From NCBI RefSeq assembly GCF_004322395.1, contig NZ_SCTW01000155.1:1-35817 (forward strand): 35,817 bases of DNA, read 5' to 3'. The notes under the pieces were generated by a model that was not told the origin of the DNA, did no database searches, and saw only the letters and a list, made by a program, of their open reading frames with translations. Numbering within the stretch: the stretch's first letter is position 1; each line of letters starts with the position of its first letter. The position numbers and the translations under genes were made by a program. Origin of the DNA: Methylobacter sp. (lineage in GTDB: Bacteria; Pseudomonadota; Gammaproteobacteria; Methylococcales; Methylomonadaceae). Below, in pieces: positions 35,501 to 35,817 of this stretch.

Positions 35501-35817
35501 TTTGGGTCAGGGTCAGCGGTCCTTTTTCGATCTCGAGAGTATGAGGGCCAAACACCAGCTGTCCATTGGGGTCCAACAGCCACCAGTAAGGACGATAATC
35601 ATAATAGCCTCCTGAAGAACTTTTATAATCAAAATAAAACCGTTCGCCGGCCGTGACAGCGAACTGGTACAGGTCGGTCTCATTGATCGGGCTGAGCTGG
35701 CCGCTGACCGACATCCCCGGCGTCAAGGCCGTGGCCTGGGCTAAGTTCAATAAACGGAAGCTATAGCCATTGGCTGCCGGGCCATTGATGCGCAAAGAAT
35801 AGGTTCCGGCCACCAGC
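6993..35817 (-). CDS. Giant multidomain secreted/surface protein, at least 9,607 residues (N-terminus outside window)
   Basis: One reading frame runs from the right edge to a TGA at 6993-6995 with no stop. The first codons at the edge (CTG GTG GCC GGA) continue a repeat unit, so GTG 35813 is not a real start. Domain order is PPC-like units, 17 CARDB repeats, PPC/TIG, propeller-like, putative-Ig repeats, dockerin-like, Big_2, propeller-like, PG-binding, GH19-like, matrixin-like, jelly rolls, tandem-95 repeats and a charged tail; these are listed separately. I found only about five cysteines, typical of type I-exported repeat proteins. The last 20 residues (DQPKEQSLAELTGLVVKIK is the end) have alternating acidic and hydrophobic residues and may be an uncleaved C-terminal signal. 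Likely roles are adhesion or matrix formation combined with cell-wall and protein hydrolysis. Function is inferred from domains only. An exporter gene set lies downstream on the same strand. Confidence 0.93.
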   Translation of the reverse strand, partial: LVAGTYSLRINGPAANGYSFRLLNLAQATALTPGMSVSGQLSPINETDLYQFAVTAGERFYFDYKSSSGGYYDYRPYWWLLDPNGQLVFGPHTLEIEKGPLTLTQTGAYTLLIEGRIYNIGATSNYSFNVQKVTDEQYPLTMGDTVTGSIAHAGQRDFYSFSLGEAKQLYFDSLTNNSSFNWTLIGPRGTVVSAMDFTKSDSNYPNGSAIYDLVAGDYTLTIDGNADMVGNYSFRVLDVAQTTPVTPGIAVSGQLSPANETDLYQFNVIAGERFYFDSKSFSGNYWPYWRLLDPHGQVVFGPVRFDSDQEPQALTQTGAYTLLIEGSISDAGATSNYSFTVQKITDEQYPLTVGDTVNGSIAHVGQRDFYSFSLSEAKQLYFDALSNTATNWTLIGPRGAVVSAMDFTSSDSGNLYGSAIYDLVAGDYTLIIDGNGAMVGNYSFRLLDIVQGTVITPGTVISGQLNPANETDIYRFNATVGEQYYFDCQTLSNTTYWRLLDPYGQVVFDTSYMNFDFDKGPILLVQTGIYTLLVEGDLFRTGTTNYKFSAVQVPKIAKVMITGLGSEPGPDLIVRNLAVAPVETQLKSGGQVVLSWETFNNGNQETVSAWQDRVIVRNVSTNEIIANYLVNYDDIGTAPLQAGAGRNRQITITLPEGNRGSGDLSFQVTADVANSVAETGTTGEQNNAAITTIQATLSAYPDLKLGSLNIEPPGAWAPGTAVTLNWRVSNTGDADITKAWKDHLQVRNLSTGQLVASADLPYIPSVDGTLAAGGFVDRAYTLTWPTGVNAAGQFEFVIGTDYNADIFENNLQDTAETNNTSITTIASGPDLLVKNLHIDQTTIYAGGLIALAWETWNEGQSVAPAGFNERIVITNKTTGEQLLNTSIAYDITQAGAGMIASGEFRNRSFNFRLPDGLRGVGEIEIRVVTNQNGAGQSALFETNPTNTASSNNSANIQTQSLAVPYADLQVANFTAPVSGVAGEAINVSWSVANNGNLDTPAAWNDQIIISTDSVIGNGDDVVIGTYRHNGALKTGESYTKSVSVNLPYKPAGRYYLAVKSDSGLEVLEPDTRADNTSLVSAIDVQTPYADLTVVNVTAPESALSGENILITWEVNNNGNAKTDLALWNDRVVLSSDASLSSDDIILSGSITHAGQITAGQGYLGKATLTLPRDLIGDYYILVDTNTNRTVTENGYTANNIGASVAKLSISLAPVADLSVGDVNGPSMLRPGEQATVSYAISNLGNTVAAGPWRDRIYLDTGTGGLQEVANSFYLDTLQAGTSETRTVTFTLPAGFAEGDFRWVVKTDTDNTIYERTAEDNNAASSAATVRVARIDLAVTGLTGPSLIESGSSVHLEWTVVNNGSNALGSWVDQVFLSKNGVLTKVAEIARNGQLATGETYTAAADFLIPLEWNGEYEVVVVADAKKIFDDRLQDNNRLSSALTIDLAAYADLTVTEILAPTRVIDDPAPVDITWTVTNQGTGAGKTSTWMDRVVLSKDSTFGNSDDVVIGEYLHDGAVASGESYSRSERILLGPGTTGSYKLFVVSDARSGVFENYLESNNVLQAPQNLDVMPIPYADLQVESVTTQGTAASGRPLSISWEVVNNGIGITNIDSWSDKVWLSRNADGTGIVADFGAANHIGKLAVDGRYTRSINVLLPEGIVGNFYVNVSTGGPFEFIYDKNNTGRSVSIPVELSPSPDLLVESITLPSAANEGGLIDVTWTVVNQGDAAASGLWVDTVLLVPVGTTGPAVTLGSFTYDRNLESGIRYTRTEQLRLPAKIEGLYRIKVISNANLGKSGNQVYEYGAARDNNVLDSVGTIQLSLNDRPDLRVTSVIAPEHVTAGTAAGIRYTISNQGPAAATGRWTDKVYLSLDGNLSADDRLVGQFENGSALATSESYANETGMVDIPISYRGDAYLIVVADGNNNVDEYPNETNNVRATHFYVDPVPFGDLVTSDVVAPDQAVHGSSIEVRYKVGNQGSETTRGEAASVNSWTDSIWLARNKLKPGAYKGDILLGSFTHVGNLAVGQDYLGTAQVKIPDNIMSGEYFITVWSDTYNVILEDTLATNINVDDPTAVDNNNYKARAISVLGITPPDLVVSEVSGQDVADAGGSYSFNYSVQNHGDIFAGNWTDVVYITDNPDFAAAKEVWEIGRYTQARSLGHNEQYSVSQTVQLAPSVKGRYLIVRTDAVGSQVAETNENNNAGSDLSVVIDRPADLQVTDIRTQPENFSGEDTTITWTVNNLGDAVWAGTKSWNDAVYISKDPSFIPERATLLGVFEHSNVQGLAAGGSYTTSTKVKLPPGTDGDYYIYVIADNQDTPEDARNRKAKGEYLSGLNANALGFYAGGNVNGTYRAGTVYEAGLNANNIMRGALNITYREPDLRVDSIVVSNPNPSSGEQVTITWTVSNQGTRETRTNNWFDGLYLSRDASLDSSDYPLVDSALAQSPEHALRVKSVSFYENNKPKYLKPGESYTYSAVVNIPESISGDFHLIVKADTNVYKDNYKIELSTVREDLDVVRDMGGSGGVLEFQDEGNNVLAISLPITLATPPDLQVASVTAPVSVVAGQNFVMSYEVINAGGDTPSDQSSWNDLVYLSKDRFLDINKDSYIGYVSHSGGLSAGGNYGGSLTVTAPRNLEGPFYVFVITDPARAWGAGENGKVREFGKEQNNATAAIQPILVETPPPADLIAGNVILPANAKVGDDIQVDYTITNDSINPAYGRWTDAVYLSSDNSWDLGDILIGKVDHNGGLNANASYSASLKAKLPPLKEGNWRVIVRPDLYNEVFEGKITYTATGLNLPPQEANNRTASAPTLQVQVPELSVASPLEITLSPKQTRLYKVSVAAGETLRVLLDSSAEEGANEIYIRYGDVPTTYLFDASYTNPLSADQQAFIPSTQAGDYYVLVKSNQGDADTPVTIRADLLPLSITKVTPDQGGTGDDNHRWVTLDIYGSHFKAGALVKLSRPGVFEVEPTRWQVLDATRIRAIFDLRDAPHGLYDVSVINPDGQQVTDAMRYLVERGIEADVTIGIGGSHTVNPGDNANYSVSLQSLTNVDTPYVRFDVGAPEMGYNTDVLGGMNLPYVIFGSNIGGQPDGVTLDSAGNTQAYGITPTNGTLRSDIPWAQLDGAQNTSGFNLAPGYALDVAAGGFVGATFNVQTYPGLKEWLNYDFEGLRDKLYALRPEWKAQGLLDGGVQDLNNISQGLAQKFLSQDPETHVTKLEWLAIPFRFNVVGAATPITRDEFILEQTQHAKKLRDAILADAQAPSGLSTLAADEEQWIAGWLGALESAGLLRPLNEAPPIRENPKVVSLNATLATGILLAKAGESYRTQADILGFFAKVQQWYGDTAKYAGDPDAAKVGIDYYETREDSEGNFVEVPVPELADALAFDMNAAQDTHFINFNIFAGGNTELEYLRHIGVLDEKFNPVSTQALNLSQYLQQTAQQNADANALVSVRGPQAVTGNDGNSYVPADVALPYTVSFTNPTEAGVGQLRLVSEIDADLDIRSLRLGDLKIGDINIHLPADRTNFQGDFDFTGSKGFILRVSAGIDASTRIATWLLQAIDPDTGEVLQDTTHGLLLPAADAGAANAEQLKKGFVSYTVRASESAPSKAEIIASARIFVDAAPPIDSAKSLVTLDAKAPSTVLAVTSQGNDAQGAPSYDVRWTATDDDSGVKSVTVYVAENGGDFKIWLRQADPSKTQAIFTGESGKSYEFLAVATDKSGNRETASIVNAVLPDDGSRQEVLDSLGVNQNLTQTAEFPLAAADRSYATNALFQQASSQLPGQVATVQKSDLRSVLAPFTLRGFADGYQTSAADIGALAMVELPDHSILASAGSLRNEVFRYGKDGGRSTTPLFTLDSPVADMAVDSLGQLWVMTGAELLQVDANSGVVLKRLHGPGQDPLTHSLAIQPTTGDIYVSSGNGIEIFRPGETDAAKAWKHFSNQRVSDLAFGPDGRLWAVTWTGSEVTSAQANPTTDIISFPMSGRTVGRPELEYRLSGVIDSIAFGANGSPLEGLLIASSNLQQRPVINSLANVSHKASVWMIELADKRVLQLADGGTRGESIVTTADGRILIAQTGHIDVIAPRKAPVIKAITVPDGALVPLPMAQIGVVFDQDMWTGGPGMETADLANVLNPANFTLTVLGANAGAVITPQNIRWDAATKTAWIDVQGLEAGQYQLNISSTLQNSAEIRLEQGYVSTFTALFDMTSQVRLEFSNTRADRATGAVSYDVSLTNIGTDDLKGPLTLLLDPGRYFGDAIDSASIGGGDQSDLWTIDLSSALAASGGKFAVGATITGQTISVIPASIFATRAGMADLVKFNLGHGVYAVPQSNLPPSLSVAGIMDADTLNAATAGQAWTGQIEAIDPDGTLFYWELVQAPAGVTLTPPAEILPADDGYHSVATLNWTPSALDAANNEIVVRVQDSRGGVATRLFQLPVIGGNNAPVVDAINNITLKEGESLSLPIVAADADGDALTLIVRNLPAGAVFDAASGILSWTPGYDQAGVYQNITVVASDGKTIVSRQFNLTVEQGFAKPVLAPVVLQTLREGDRYALQLAGHVAGSEALADGTTVTLTYSAPWLPGGAKLNTETGWLEWTPDYNQHGTFRIPVTLTAVWHTPGSDPVITSVTKDIALNVLNANGAPVFDAAETWNILEGQPLQISVFAYDPDNPDFEPRIRFQPGATATGPETTAATVSYQVAGLPEGATFDPETLEILWKPGFSQAGTYSITVTATDDGDPSTSSGQASGVPAVSQLVLPIVVGNANRAPDIGDISNAFVDKGSVLEIPVSAVDADGNPVQVSLLGLPRFATYSQNPSSDGTASGLIRFAPGANDRGDYTITVVAQDNGDGNINQVLTQAKSFVLTVRSETEAPVITAPRQVVAIVGQPLSVALLANDMDQDALTWTANGLPVGAEIQEAIQYGHATLAWTPSADDIGSRDIELVVTDSGLAPENAGYVQPDNPVPNVSKHTLRVVVRAANAAPEVLGVQVNGSQITDTGASAPIQLNASEGVPLTIELFGRDTDADLIDWAATGLPRGMTLDVVNGNLAVLHWTPDLFAAQDSNTGTAGQWRFTVRGSDGAAQFERSFEVAVANVNQTPRLLPMPLQLVNEGQTVNFTMRAVDADSDAVNMSLVYDSNTPSGVAFDSATGYFEWTPDQSIVNNATETSHPYSFTFRATDGSATTTQTVQVRVFDSNRLPQLTVTNHAAVIGQALSLPVELGAAVNSNGITATDPDGAEQTAALAISFANLPEGASYDAETRRLNWVPGPGQIGDFTVTAQASDGKNTVSRTFTLRVVADASANQPKITVSTTPSTPALPGQTVIASVRADAWSGIAGIVAEVRGSGLGDTWQPVALDNAGRMKFVPTQPGLIELRVTATDRDGFASSQTHTVRIKNPADTTAPLLAWTGQLSGATVATWPVEINQMTVLTAGLADQQLMGYKLQIAPAGSDAWQTLAEHAEAAIDIDQQLDLINIDPARFANGVYQLRLSAWDLTGRTTEIEARLIIDTAQKDVGRLTVTDNNYLLAGHALAFNRSLDTTANNQQTGDFGNWQIALLDTGLTTDQPATTASGATAAWQEGARVWLQIPENLSDADVNMLSLSFTLNTRSERLGQDPGAPQVFHPEFTDSQGWQLQAHTSGVANAAENLMRQGSHLYDQTTGLPWVPSSYTLIAPDGSRYELDAQGKIAQVTFSDGAQWLVSDAGIAAVNGDSSQRVDIQRDSQGRISRVTGPDAQGEIISTVYRYDAQGRLELVRNLNGNDLGTPIAYDEQGNLLTDTITAKLGAAVNWLGDSSANQWTGELAGNTTLAFNVRASELASTVHTPGGQGAIIYALETELPEGATVEVTGATLIGNATINGKNTLLVRVTEAGAKLIRLTGTDAANVRISVAGDLNRDGLVDGADSAAWQQAQNNNPAGDLNSDGQVNAVDRQLLYANIGFKANLAPTAVADVAQGKTHTDLATKISVSAIAQDNEGDSLFLRVLNTTHGSAKLSQDGNSLIFTPEAGYAGQATITLQADDGYAAGEPIELNMNVSGAALTAIRITNLAELIAMQTGQSVRIHVVGDFADEQNVDLTTGSGDYLTLNTLDLSPLGKVGAIAITVDDARDLVSAKAAGASLIGLSRTATDEQLQTYTIRTVAAINVAQPAQLDPQTGKSIDATVPLTLTPDVYPNSLTLVPGTTRQLKVHVIDPNTGLNTDVHEASQTAFAGTPETTETYEDPDTGEITTYVYAAVPAVFSGTRYIVSDDSIATVSDNGLITALRAGNVTVSIVHLGSVVDAYGTVSEQVIGQSDIQLSVQVAQLTDNDPASATPQSITVNAQQGAAISAETGETVLIGKDALKQDTPVSISRIDLAAVDPATAPFAAQAGGLEAVGAFTLDIGNTASAYPLQLSIPLQNSVDVQAGDEVWFLRKGQVIAPGSTADNLIYQDTWWVVDNGFIGIDANGNAVAKTASPPYPGAVESGEYRVYKKLPGVIANPFELITGVGDFITFGGPLGLSISFNGGLRGFITTAEMIGIVATMSSNCSAGSYHFGVPQFADIDIPTANQPPVINTSAQLPPAVTPWGTIVVPNLSGANVSDAGVFTLTVANADPGQLTGTLKLRALFADGSYRDVQTLDNGTVGTITVDTANLKDQDGKAFAVGSVGWQLVRVIPGYVTGDAPIEFAGNTLRLTPKADMAATLTRTGVEFYRQNKTVGQVNLVNKIGTGQPLGFDGAYLAGNKVQPIAFSTDLSRAYVAGKGVVYEIDLLTFKLIDTLAIPGGKNIVSLASVGSLLIVGEGQSYGNGSGNNQLYAMDTNPGSSTYNTFRSIQGTGIEQSKLGVAGMTVGPDGQTLVVAVPKAANSFSINPNAEPGDILVLDFNTFNFNTGVIKTIIKVDPPNDSRSGKTPQVITATRDENRYLVANVSDYNRGLSTLTLSRDADGIITGAKLEAIPLSQPSDKIFIDRLDIQRAQSAVLVEQDGVEYAIVSDDNYHFFDPYWKAMYEAPTFIFTPSGPPLAVGGSASAKKVAVGGKLGIVKDPFGKQGSPEYLGATLPLDGYGIVNLSLSEDGAVLIGQLKGSYSGNILSAESLTQKPSQSHAWDVKALITAALAQPAQDRLRKHISLSATPNAEQSIASPGSEFKGTLGTAFNPEWIFANAEGNMGDVIGIDLKEQAARQLLLSEGIFSETVVKTPLAKLSLLDKGFLTARMLELSDFSLDPQQLEYFAGKAPGESPALKLLVTNGNSSSASSTIISRQSADASNVQSTIDANFKETGILFFIPNITDEKNSGIPSDIEKLRAGQTLADKFAQLIFHFKDESNPNSAVSTQPQDSKGIVFVTAKDYASTANAFVGDRPLDNPGYSQFLLKGGIDTASADLLDVARVEQRLKYLGYASVDATTGKPVQEIKVDGKFDNNEQQALNLFETVVRYTSKIGEGTATGSASATKYGITINVSSIQVKVQYRITLSSSGIPVFEEVPGSFEALSPVITETGTRTGGSVQQLDDFRAKVIKMAATNGLDIAIGKAKQQAWLAAGLSSETDNYGIDGIIEHLDSGSDIAARTQTALTQNWLNAYNAPHWIQFFANTGSTYAATNAKLGVTAWINQQTGDLSTNGHVFGTSWVFDLMALSAKTAQTQGRTQPLQFAGSGKLGVMLELGINPNYISGGETGNQSGIDGNEWLLGLSDINSVDLLSVTASNATGATPLQKLKYVLEQKGILSSLSNGKWDSGVAQQLADLLQYTNRAPASGASSSGNAESNLQDQALKDFLAVYAATMNDSVSNNGSLDENNQLAMIVNANAAKIQQALFGNGQTGGLIDNENLLLGGLGSKQGSLGSQLTADSLAAIIGYSRGFVSDWVQPLNDAMKKFGLNTTNRIAAFMANINAESFGLRSTTEYLSDAQAGFDYYTDRINKGISTNGNTSIQDGANYKGRGLIQLTWRDNYRTATVNLNAAYGAGTYDLETNYLDVSNDKNVAARTSALYWNSHHLNNRMDVNNPVDADFQKTYITIRGAGKPAQQNDPNSEYNQEKRERTNDWNNILMSIKDQNAYGNMGDLLKIVGVQATNKDGYNTKFGIALNSRILQPIEPRHLLAAETNMTENELSTNQSLNDLLSDFDIQTGEIDMLLVDTNYVDTLPTQAATVLVATSNAKNNPDQLYGTVGVCLPASSNIHNQFDGKNSLGLDRNNLTHYGFYYLSTITEAGAAFSYKHSPLAMETDYDAWAKVVETAEIQLLELPKHGTIKLQNRDTGNFDLEPVLDRFISDDVYGYKPDSGYVGPDKVVFLVKMGDYKVKVVYYLKVVTTELTRSDIKNGYKKYCPKTIWQISNFSDGMPNITTLDSPIANITDGTYSLSLPTAFTVYDYLTPAVTFANLTGAAVGEAKGEGAAATITLDTDAAGHGWYIDYTPYLNEDFLPTSNPNEWVAKEGSAAAGKMDMLSVLLHEYGHALGLAHSADAHDFMGTTLTPGMRRLPSSDELALMAQLVAEAKQNLAGSDSAALADNGTAPSPIPTLPLGAGFGISFLGLTRRNTNRGSRLSANAPVQYDIAANPALVNGKLESADGWETTGNVVVNPLIGSGQTGGEAVFSEVSGSQTRLNQAFMLGEHDRFLSFTISAALGDQADGPDDAFEVALLDANTGVSLFGATGLSRNDAFLNLQTNGEEHKASGITRIDNADGSRTYLADLGGIAAGTAVNLSFDLIGFGQGSEASNSRITVRDLRLGVPQTADDNVTLAEDTPTVIDALGNDLNSLQPGFVPVIVDGPAHGQVSVNADGSFSFTPASDWYGEDTFTYKLSDGRVDSNLATVTLTVTPVNDAPTAGDQSLSTDEDTALTGSLLAAAADIDSTALQASVVAGPQHGQVSVAADGSFTYIPDANYNGTDSFTYKVNDGDPSTPLRTGLDSAVATVLLTIVPVNDAPVVSPIAATLLEDGRITLNLQGSASDVDGDPLTVTVGEPQHGQLIKNDDGSYTYLPVDDYNGEDSFSYSVSDGRLDSGPAIVRLTLTAVNDAPVALDDSATLDEDRSIQLAIMANDVDIDSTALNLVIVSQPLHGLLVVNADNTVSYTPLANWSGEDSFSYQLNDGDPSTPLRTGLDSGIATVRLIVNAVADAPTLVLSDVPGASLERFRTDWDSIRNRSHEAAHIEQRELEGWTVVARPEHDHHKDHDDCHEQDGHDRHDNGNSRFIVWSHGDSLKDAQGQRRTVYAASGSGNWLELGNTNGEGHETRGIERRIDTIAGAIYTLSLDLAGHPGYSADTTRIGIYVDGVKIGMDDSISPSSALNWQTRSFSFIGSGGPQTIRIVSEADSGQAHGGMMIDNIALNETLQANTGFEDGAIPLSAIGALLQDTDGSETLTLAIGAIPVGATLTDGVNRFTASLGSDMTDVTGWNWGRLAILPPQDFNGQFALRVIATATEQANRSQATVEASLQVTVLPVNDAPVANSASYTLNEGGSVIIDFAGLIGDVDGDVLSLSFTQPKHGKLSKNADGTYTYTPKREFSGTETFTYTVSDGQLSTTASITLTVLPKKDHDEDHHDHGWHHGFEHSEHKGYQGYDEHRGATIIVQSAHNDDSQQHDDRQGTIPINRHSSLTTDQIDWTGQVPNLGKLKKDDWVAELLTDQPKEQSLAELTGLVVKIK
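8626..8648. repeat. REP-like palindromic repeat inside coding sequence
   Basis: The sequence begins cctgtcctgagcggagtc and ends gaagg. It is translated in frame on the minus strand as DPSTPLRTG within a tandem-95 repeat. The same sequence recurs at 9205. Confidence 0.8.
9205..9227. repeat. REP-like palindromic repeat inside coding sequence
   Basis: All 23 bases are identical to the copy at 8626-8648 and sit at the equivalent site of another tandem-95 unit, two units away. It is read in frame as DPSTPLRTG. Confidence 0.8.
9730..10376 (-). other. Sorting-signal-like stretch and jelly-roll-like module (giant protein)
   Basis: PIPTLPLGAGFGISFLGL followed by TRRNTNRG (10299-10376) has the proline, short hydrophobic run and basic cluster of PEP-CTERM-type tails, but lies internally. 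It is followed by a beta-rich DUF642/carbohydrate-binding-like module (ADGWETTGNVVV, LSFTISAALGDQ, NSRITVRDLRLG). Confidence 0.45.
10158..10181. repeat. Diverged REP-like repeat inside coding sequence
   Basis: The core ctgtcctgagcctatcaaag resembles the REP-like family core (ctgtcctgagcctgtcgaag) at all but two positions. It is read as PLIGSGQTGG in the jelly-roll module and appears to be an older, decayed insertion. Confidence 0.5.
10425..10830 (-). other. Matrixin-type zinc metalloprotease domain (giant protein)
   Basis: The motif HEYGHALGLAH (10542-10574) is a perfect metzincin HExxHxxGxxH site. It is followed by SADAHDFMGTT, whose Met fits the matrixin-like Met-turn. The N-terminal part GWYIDYTPYLNEDFLP and GKMDMLSVLL is characteristic of the compact domain. 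All catalytic residues are present, so I expect an active secreted protease that could also process the giant chain. Confidence 0.85.
10850..11600 (-). other. Domain with a conserved cysteine pair before the protease (giant protein)
   Basis: Two of the protein's very few cysteines occur here (YGTVGVC and KKYCPKTIW), and both are kept in the decayed copy at 4579-5504. The segment also holds a cadherin-like PKHG turn (LLELPKHGTIKLQ). A disulfide holding the domain, or a pro-segment for the following protease, is an inference. Confidence 0.5.
11770..12390 (-). other. GH19 lysozyme/chitinase-like catalytic domain (giant protein)
   Basis: NRIAAFMANINAESFGLRST has the hallmark Glu (codon 12237-12239) that is catalytic in GH19 enzymes and endolysins (normally HESGGFR). 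YYTDRINKG and then DGANYKGRGLIQLTWRDNYR (near 12070-12130) match the conserved GH19 block YKGRGLIQLTGRxNY. The His of the HES motif is replaced by Ala, but the acid is kept. Expected substrates are chitin or peptidoglycan. The nearby PG-binding domain favours peptidoglycan. Confidence 0.8.
12900..13370 (-). other. Unassigned domain, possibly a degenerate murein-endopeptidase-like module (giant protein)
   Basis: YNAPHWIQFFANTG and GHVFGTSWVFDLMALSA resemble in position and spacing the core of MepA/M15-like murein endopeptidase domains found in related giant proteins. I do not see the metal-binding His/Asp set. The assignment is tentative. Confidence 0.3.
13600..13770 (-). other. Peptidoglycan-binding-like domain (giant protein)
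   Basis: The segment VARVEQRLKYLGY, followed by VDGKFDNNEQQALNLFE, matches the PG_binding_1 pattern (V..LQ..L..LGY....VDG.FG..T..AV..FQ). It lies N-terminal to the lysozyme-like domain, the usual order in cell-wall hydrolases. Confidence 0.7.
14650..15720 (-). other. Beta-propeller-like region 2 (giant protein)
   Basis: Blade-like motifs include STDLSRAYVAGKGVVYEIDL, VGSLLIVGEGQSYG, VGPDGQTLVVAVPKA and LSEDGAVLIGQLKG. The arrangement resembles YVTN/cytochrome-D1-type propellers. It ends where base composition turns AT-rich. Confidence 0.6.
16250..18010 (-). other. Cadherin-like, Big_2 and unassigned modules (giant protein)
   Basis: A cadherin-like unit ends in TPEAGYAGQATITLQADDGY (near 17800). 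After an unassigned segment comes a Big_2-like domain with SDDSIATVSDNGLITALRAG (near 17060-17110). The rest (to 16250) is beta-rich, with PLQLSIPLQNSVDVQAGDEV, and is unassigned. Confidence 0.5.
18018..18170 (-). other. Dockerin type I-like EF-hand pair (giant protein)
   Basis: Two calcium-loop repeats, GDLNRDGLVDGADSAAW and GDLNSDGQVNAVDRQLL, lie 33 residues apart, matching the duplicated F-hand layout of type I dockerins (DxNxDGxVxxxD). In cellulosomes these bind cohesins. In large gram-negative surface proteins they occur without known cohesins. Confidence 0.75.
18480..18860 (-). other. YD/RHS-like patch (giant protein)
   Basis: The stretch reads like one or two YD repeats: YRYDAQGRLELVRNLNGN, preceded by RDSQGRISRVTGPD and followed by YDEQGNLLTD. 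It is too short to form an RHS cage. The roughly 1 kb upstream (to 19935) is beta-rich Ig-like sequence that I cannot assign. Confidence 0.5.
19935..22860 (-). other. About nine putative-Ig (He_PIG/cadherin-like) repeats (giant protein)
   Basis: Units of roughly 100 residues carry the signature AP-------EG--L---V-A-D-DGD-L-----LP-GA-FD--TG---WTP---Q-G-Y---V-A-DG. Good examples are LPAGAVFDAASGILSWTPGY and LPEGASYDAETRRLNWVPGP. The acidic DxDGD positions suggest calcium binding between domains, a family property. Confidence 0.82.
21596..21617. repeat. REP-like palindromic repeat (second subtype) inside coding sequence
   Basis: cctgccctgagcttgtcgaa plus gg is the 'agcttgtcg' subtype. It is read on the minus strand as DPSTSSGQA in a putative-Ig repeat, again directly after a Asp-Gly-Asp turn. 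Confidence 0.75.
22865..23555 (-). other. Big_5-like module and the domain duplicated in the downstream relic (giant protein)
   Basis: The first part (PDGALVPLPMAQIGVVFDQD, ending QGLEAGQYQLNI) looks like an SbsA/Big_5 Ig-like module. The second part (TNIGTDDLKGPLTLLLDPG, SIGGGDQSDLW) is the parent-type sequence of the decayed fragment at 5505-5804. Confidence 0.6.
23555..24450 (-). other. Beta-propeller-like region 1 (giant protein)
   Basis: Repeated short motifs of the NHL/SMP-30 type occur: PDHSILAS, DSLGQLWVMTG, TTGDIYVSSGNGIEIF, GPDGRLWAVTW and TADGRILIAQTG. They recur every 45-60 residues, as expected for propeller blades. Its binding partner is unknown. Confidence 0.6.
24450..26770 (-). 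other. Uncharacterised region with helical and Ig-like parts (giant protein)
   Basis: At 25480-26770 the protein becomes partly helical and rich in Trp, Leu and charged residues (EEQWIAGWLGALESAGLL, LGFFAKVQQWYGDTAKYAG). I recognise no family here. It is followed by a beta-rich stretch (PYTVSFTNPTEAGVGQLRL) near 25400 and an FN3/Ig-like module with WTATDDDSGVKSVTVYVAE near 24800. A globular core among stalk repeats suggests a functional domain. Confidence 0.45.
26775..27375 (-). other. PPC-like domain followed by IPT/TIG domain (giant protein)
   Basis: The PPC-like part (SPKQTRLYKVSVAAGETLRV, ending in AGDYYVLVKS) runs to about 27050. It is followed by an IPT/TIG-type module (ITKVTPDQGGTGDDNHRWVT, LDIYGSHFKAGALVKLSRPG, ending VSVINPDGQQ). 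These close the CARDB stalk. Confidence 0.6.
27370..34112 (-). other. Array of 17 CARDB-type repeats (giant protein)
   Basis: Seventeen units begin with a (P/A)DL-V motif followed by G--V-I-W-V-N-G, then W-D-V-LS-D and a YYI-V--D ending with N--EN. CARDB is the 'cell adhesion related domain found in bacteria' family. Units average about 130 residues and are well diverged from one another, so the array is old, unlike the PPC-like units before it. Such arrays are generally read as extended stalks. Confidence 0.87.
34157..35817 (-). other. Tandem PPC-like units of about 640 bp (giant protein, N-terminal part of window)
   Basis: Nearly identical ~214-residue units recur, for example ETDLYQF..AGERFYFD, then GQRDFYSFSL.EAKQLYFD, then AIYDLVAGDYTL.IDG. 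Markers for successive units fall near 35641, 34999 and 34370, giving a period of about 640 bp. Each unit contains two bacterial pre-peptidase C-terminal-like beta-sandwiches. The last unit ends early and is more diverged. The array continues out of the window, so the true copy number is unknown. Confidence 0.8.

Noticed and set aside
35811-35813. GTG at the right edge as the start of the giant gene
   Set aside because: The preceding codon and the local repeat (LVAGTYSL against LVAGDYTL) show it is an internal valine codon.
27370-35817. Possible CRISPR-like regular repetition
   Set aside because: The periodicity is that of coding domain repeats (about 390 and 640 bp) with an open frame, not short repeats with unique spacers.

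Overview
The window is a piece of a gram-negative, probably gammaproteobacterial chromosome. This is inferred from the TolC-family outer-membrane protein, the HlyD-type adaptor, the TacAT-type toxin-antitoxin pair and the REP-like palindromes. A methanotroph-like gammaproteobacterium (Methylococcales) is my best guess from the style of the giant protein, but nothing in the sequence proves it. Every gene I accept is on the minus strand, so transcription runs from high to low coordinates.

From about 6993 to beyond the right edge the window is one uninterrupted reading frame of at least 9,607 codons, with the N-terminus outside the window. Read N to C it holds three tandem ~214-residue PPC-like units, 17 CARDB-type repeats, a PPC/TIG pair, an uncharacterised region, a beta-propeller-like region and about nine cadherin-like putative-Ig repeats. 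Next come a YD-like patch, a dockerin-like EF-hand pair, a Big_2 domain and a second propeller-like region. These are followed by an AT-rich island with peptidoglycan-binding and GH19 lysozyme/chitinase-like domains, a matrixin-type zinc protease, two jelly-roll-like modules, tandem-95 cadherin-like repeats, His/Asp-rich stretches and a short tail that may be a secretion signal. It is best described as a giant secreted or surface protein combining adhesion repeats with at least two hydrolase domains.

Downstream (6992 to 4579) is a patchwork: a MITE-like inverted repeat, a TacAT-like toxin-antitoxin operon, and two decayed fragments homologous to separate parts of the giant gene. These look like the remains of a second copy with a large internal deletion and frameshifts.

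From 4559 to the left edge lies a probable exporter set: a TolC-family outer-membrane channel, an unusual HlyD-type adaptor with GAF-like cytoplasmic sensor domains, and a PqqD-like/M50 membrane metalloprotease cut by the window edge. The first two genes overlap by 4 bp. A 136-bp MITE-like element separates the second from the third. No ABC ATPase is visible. I infer that this set may export or process the giant protein, possibly under control of a small-molecule signal, but only proximity and family logic support this.
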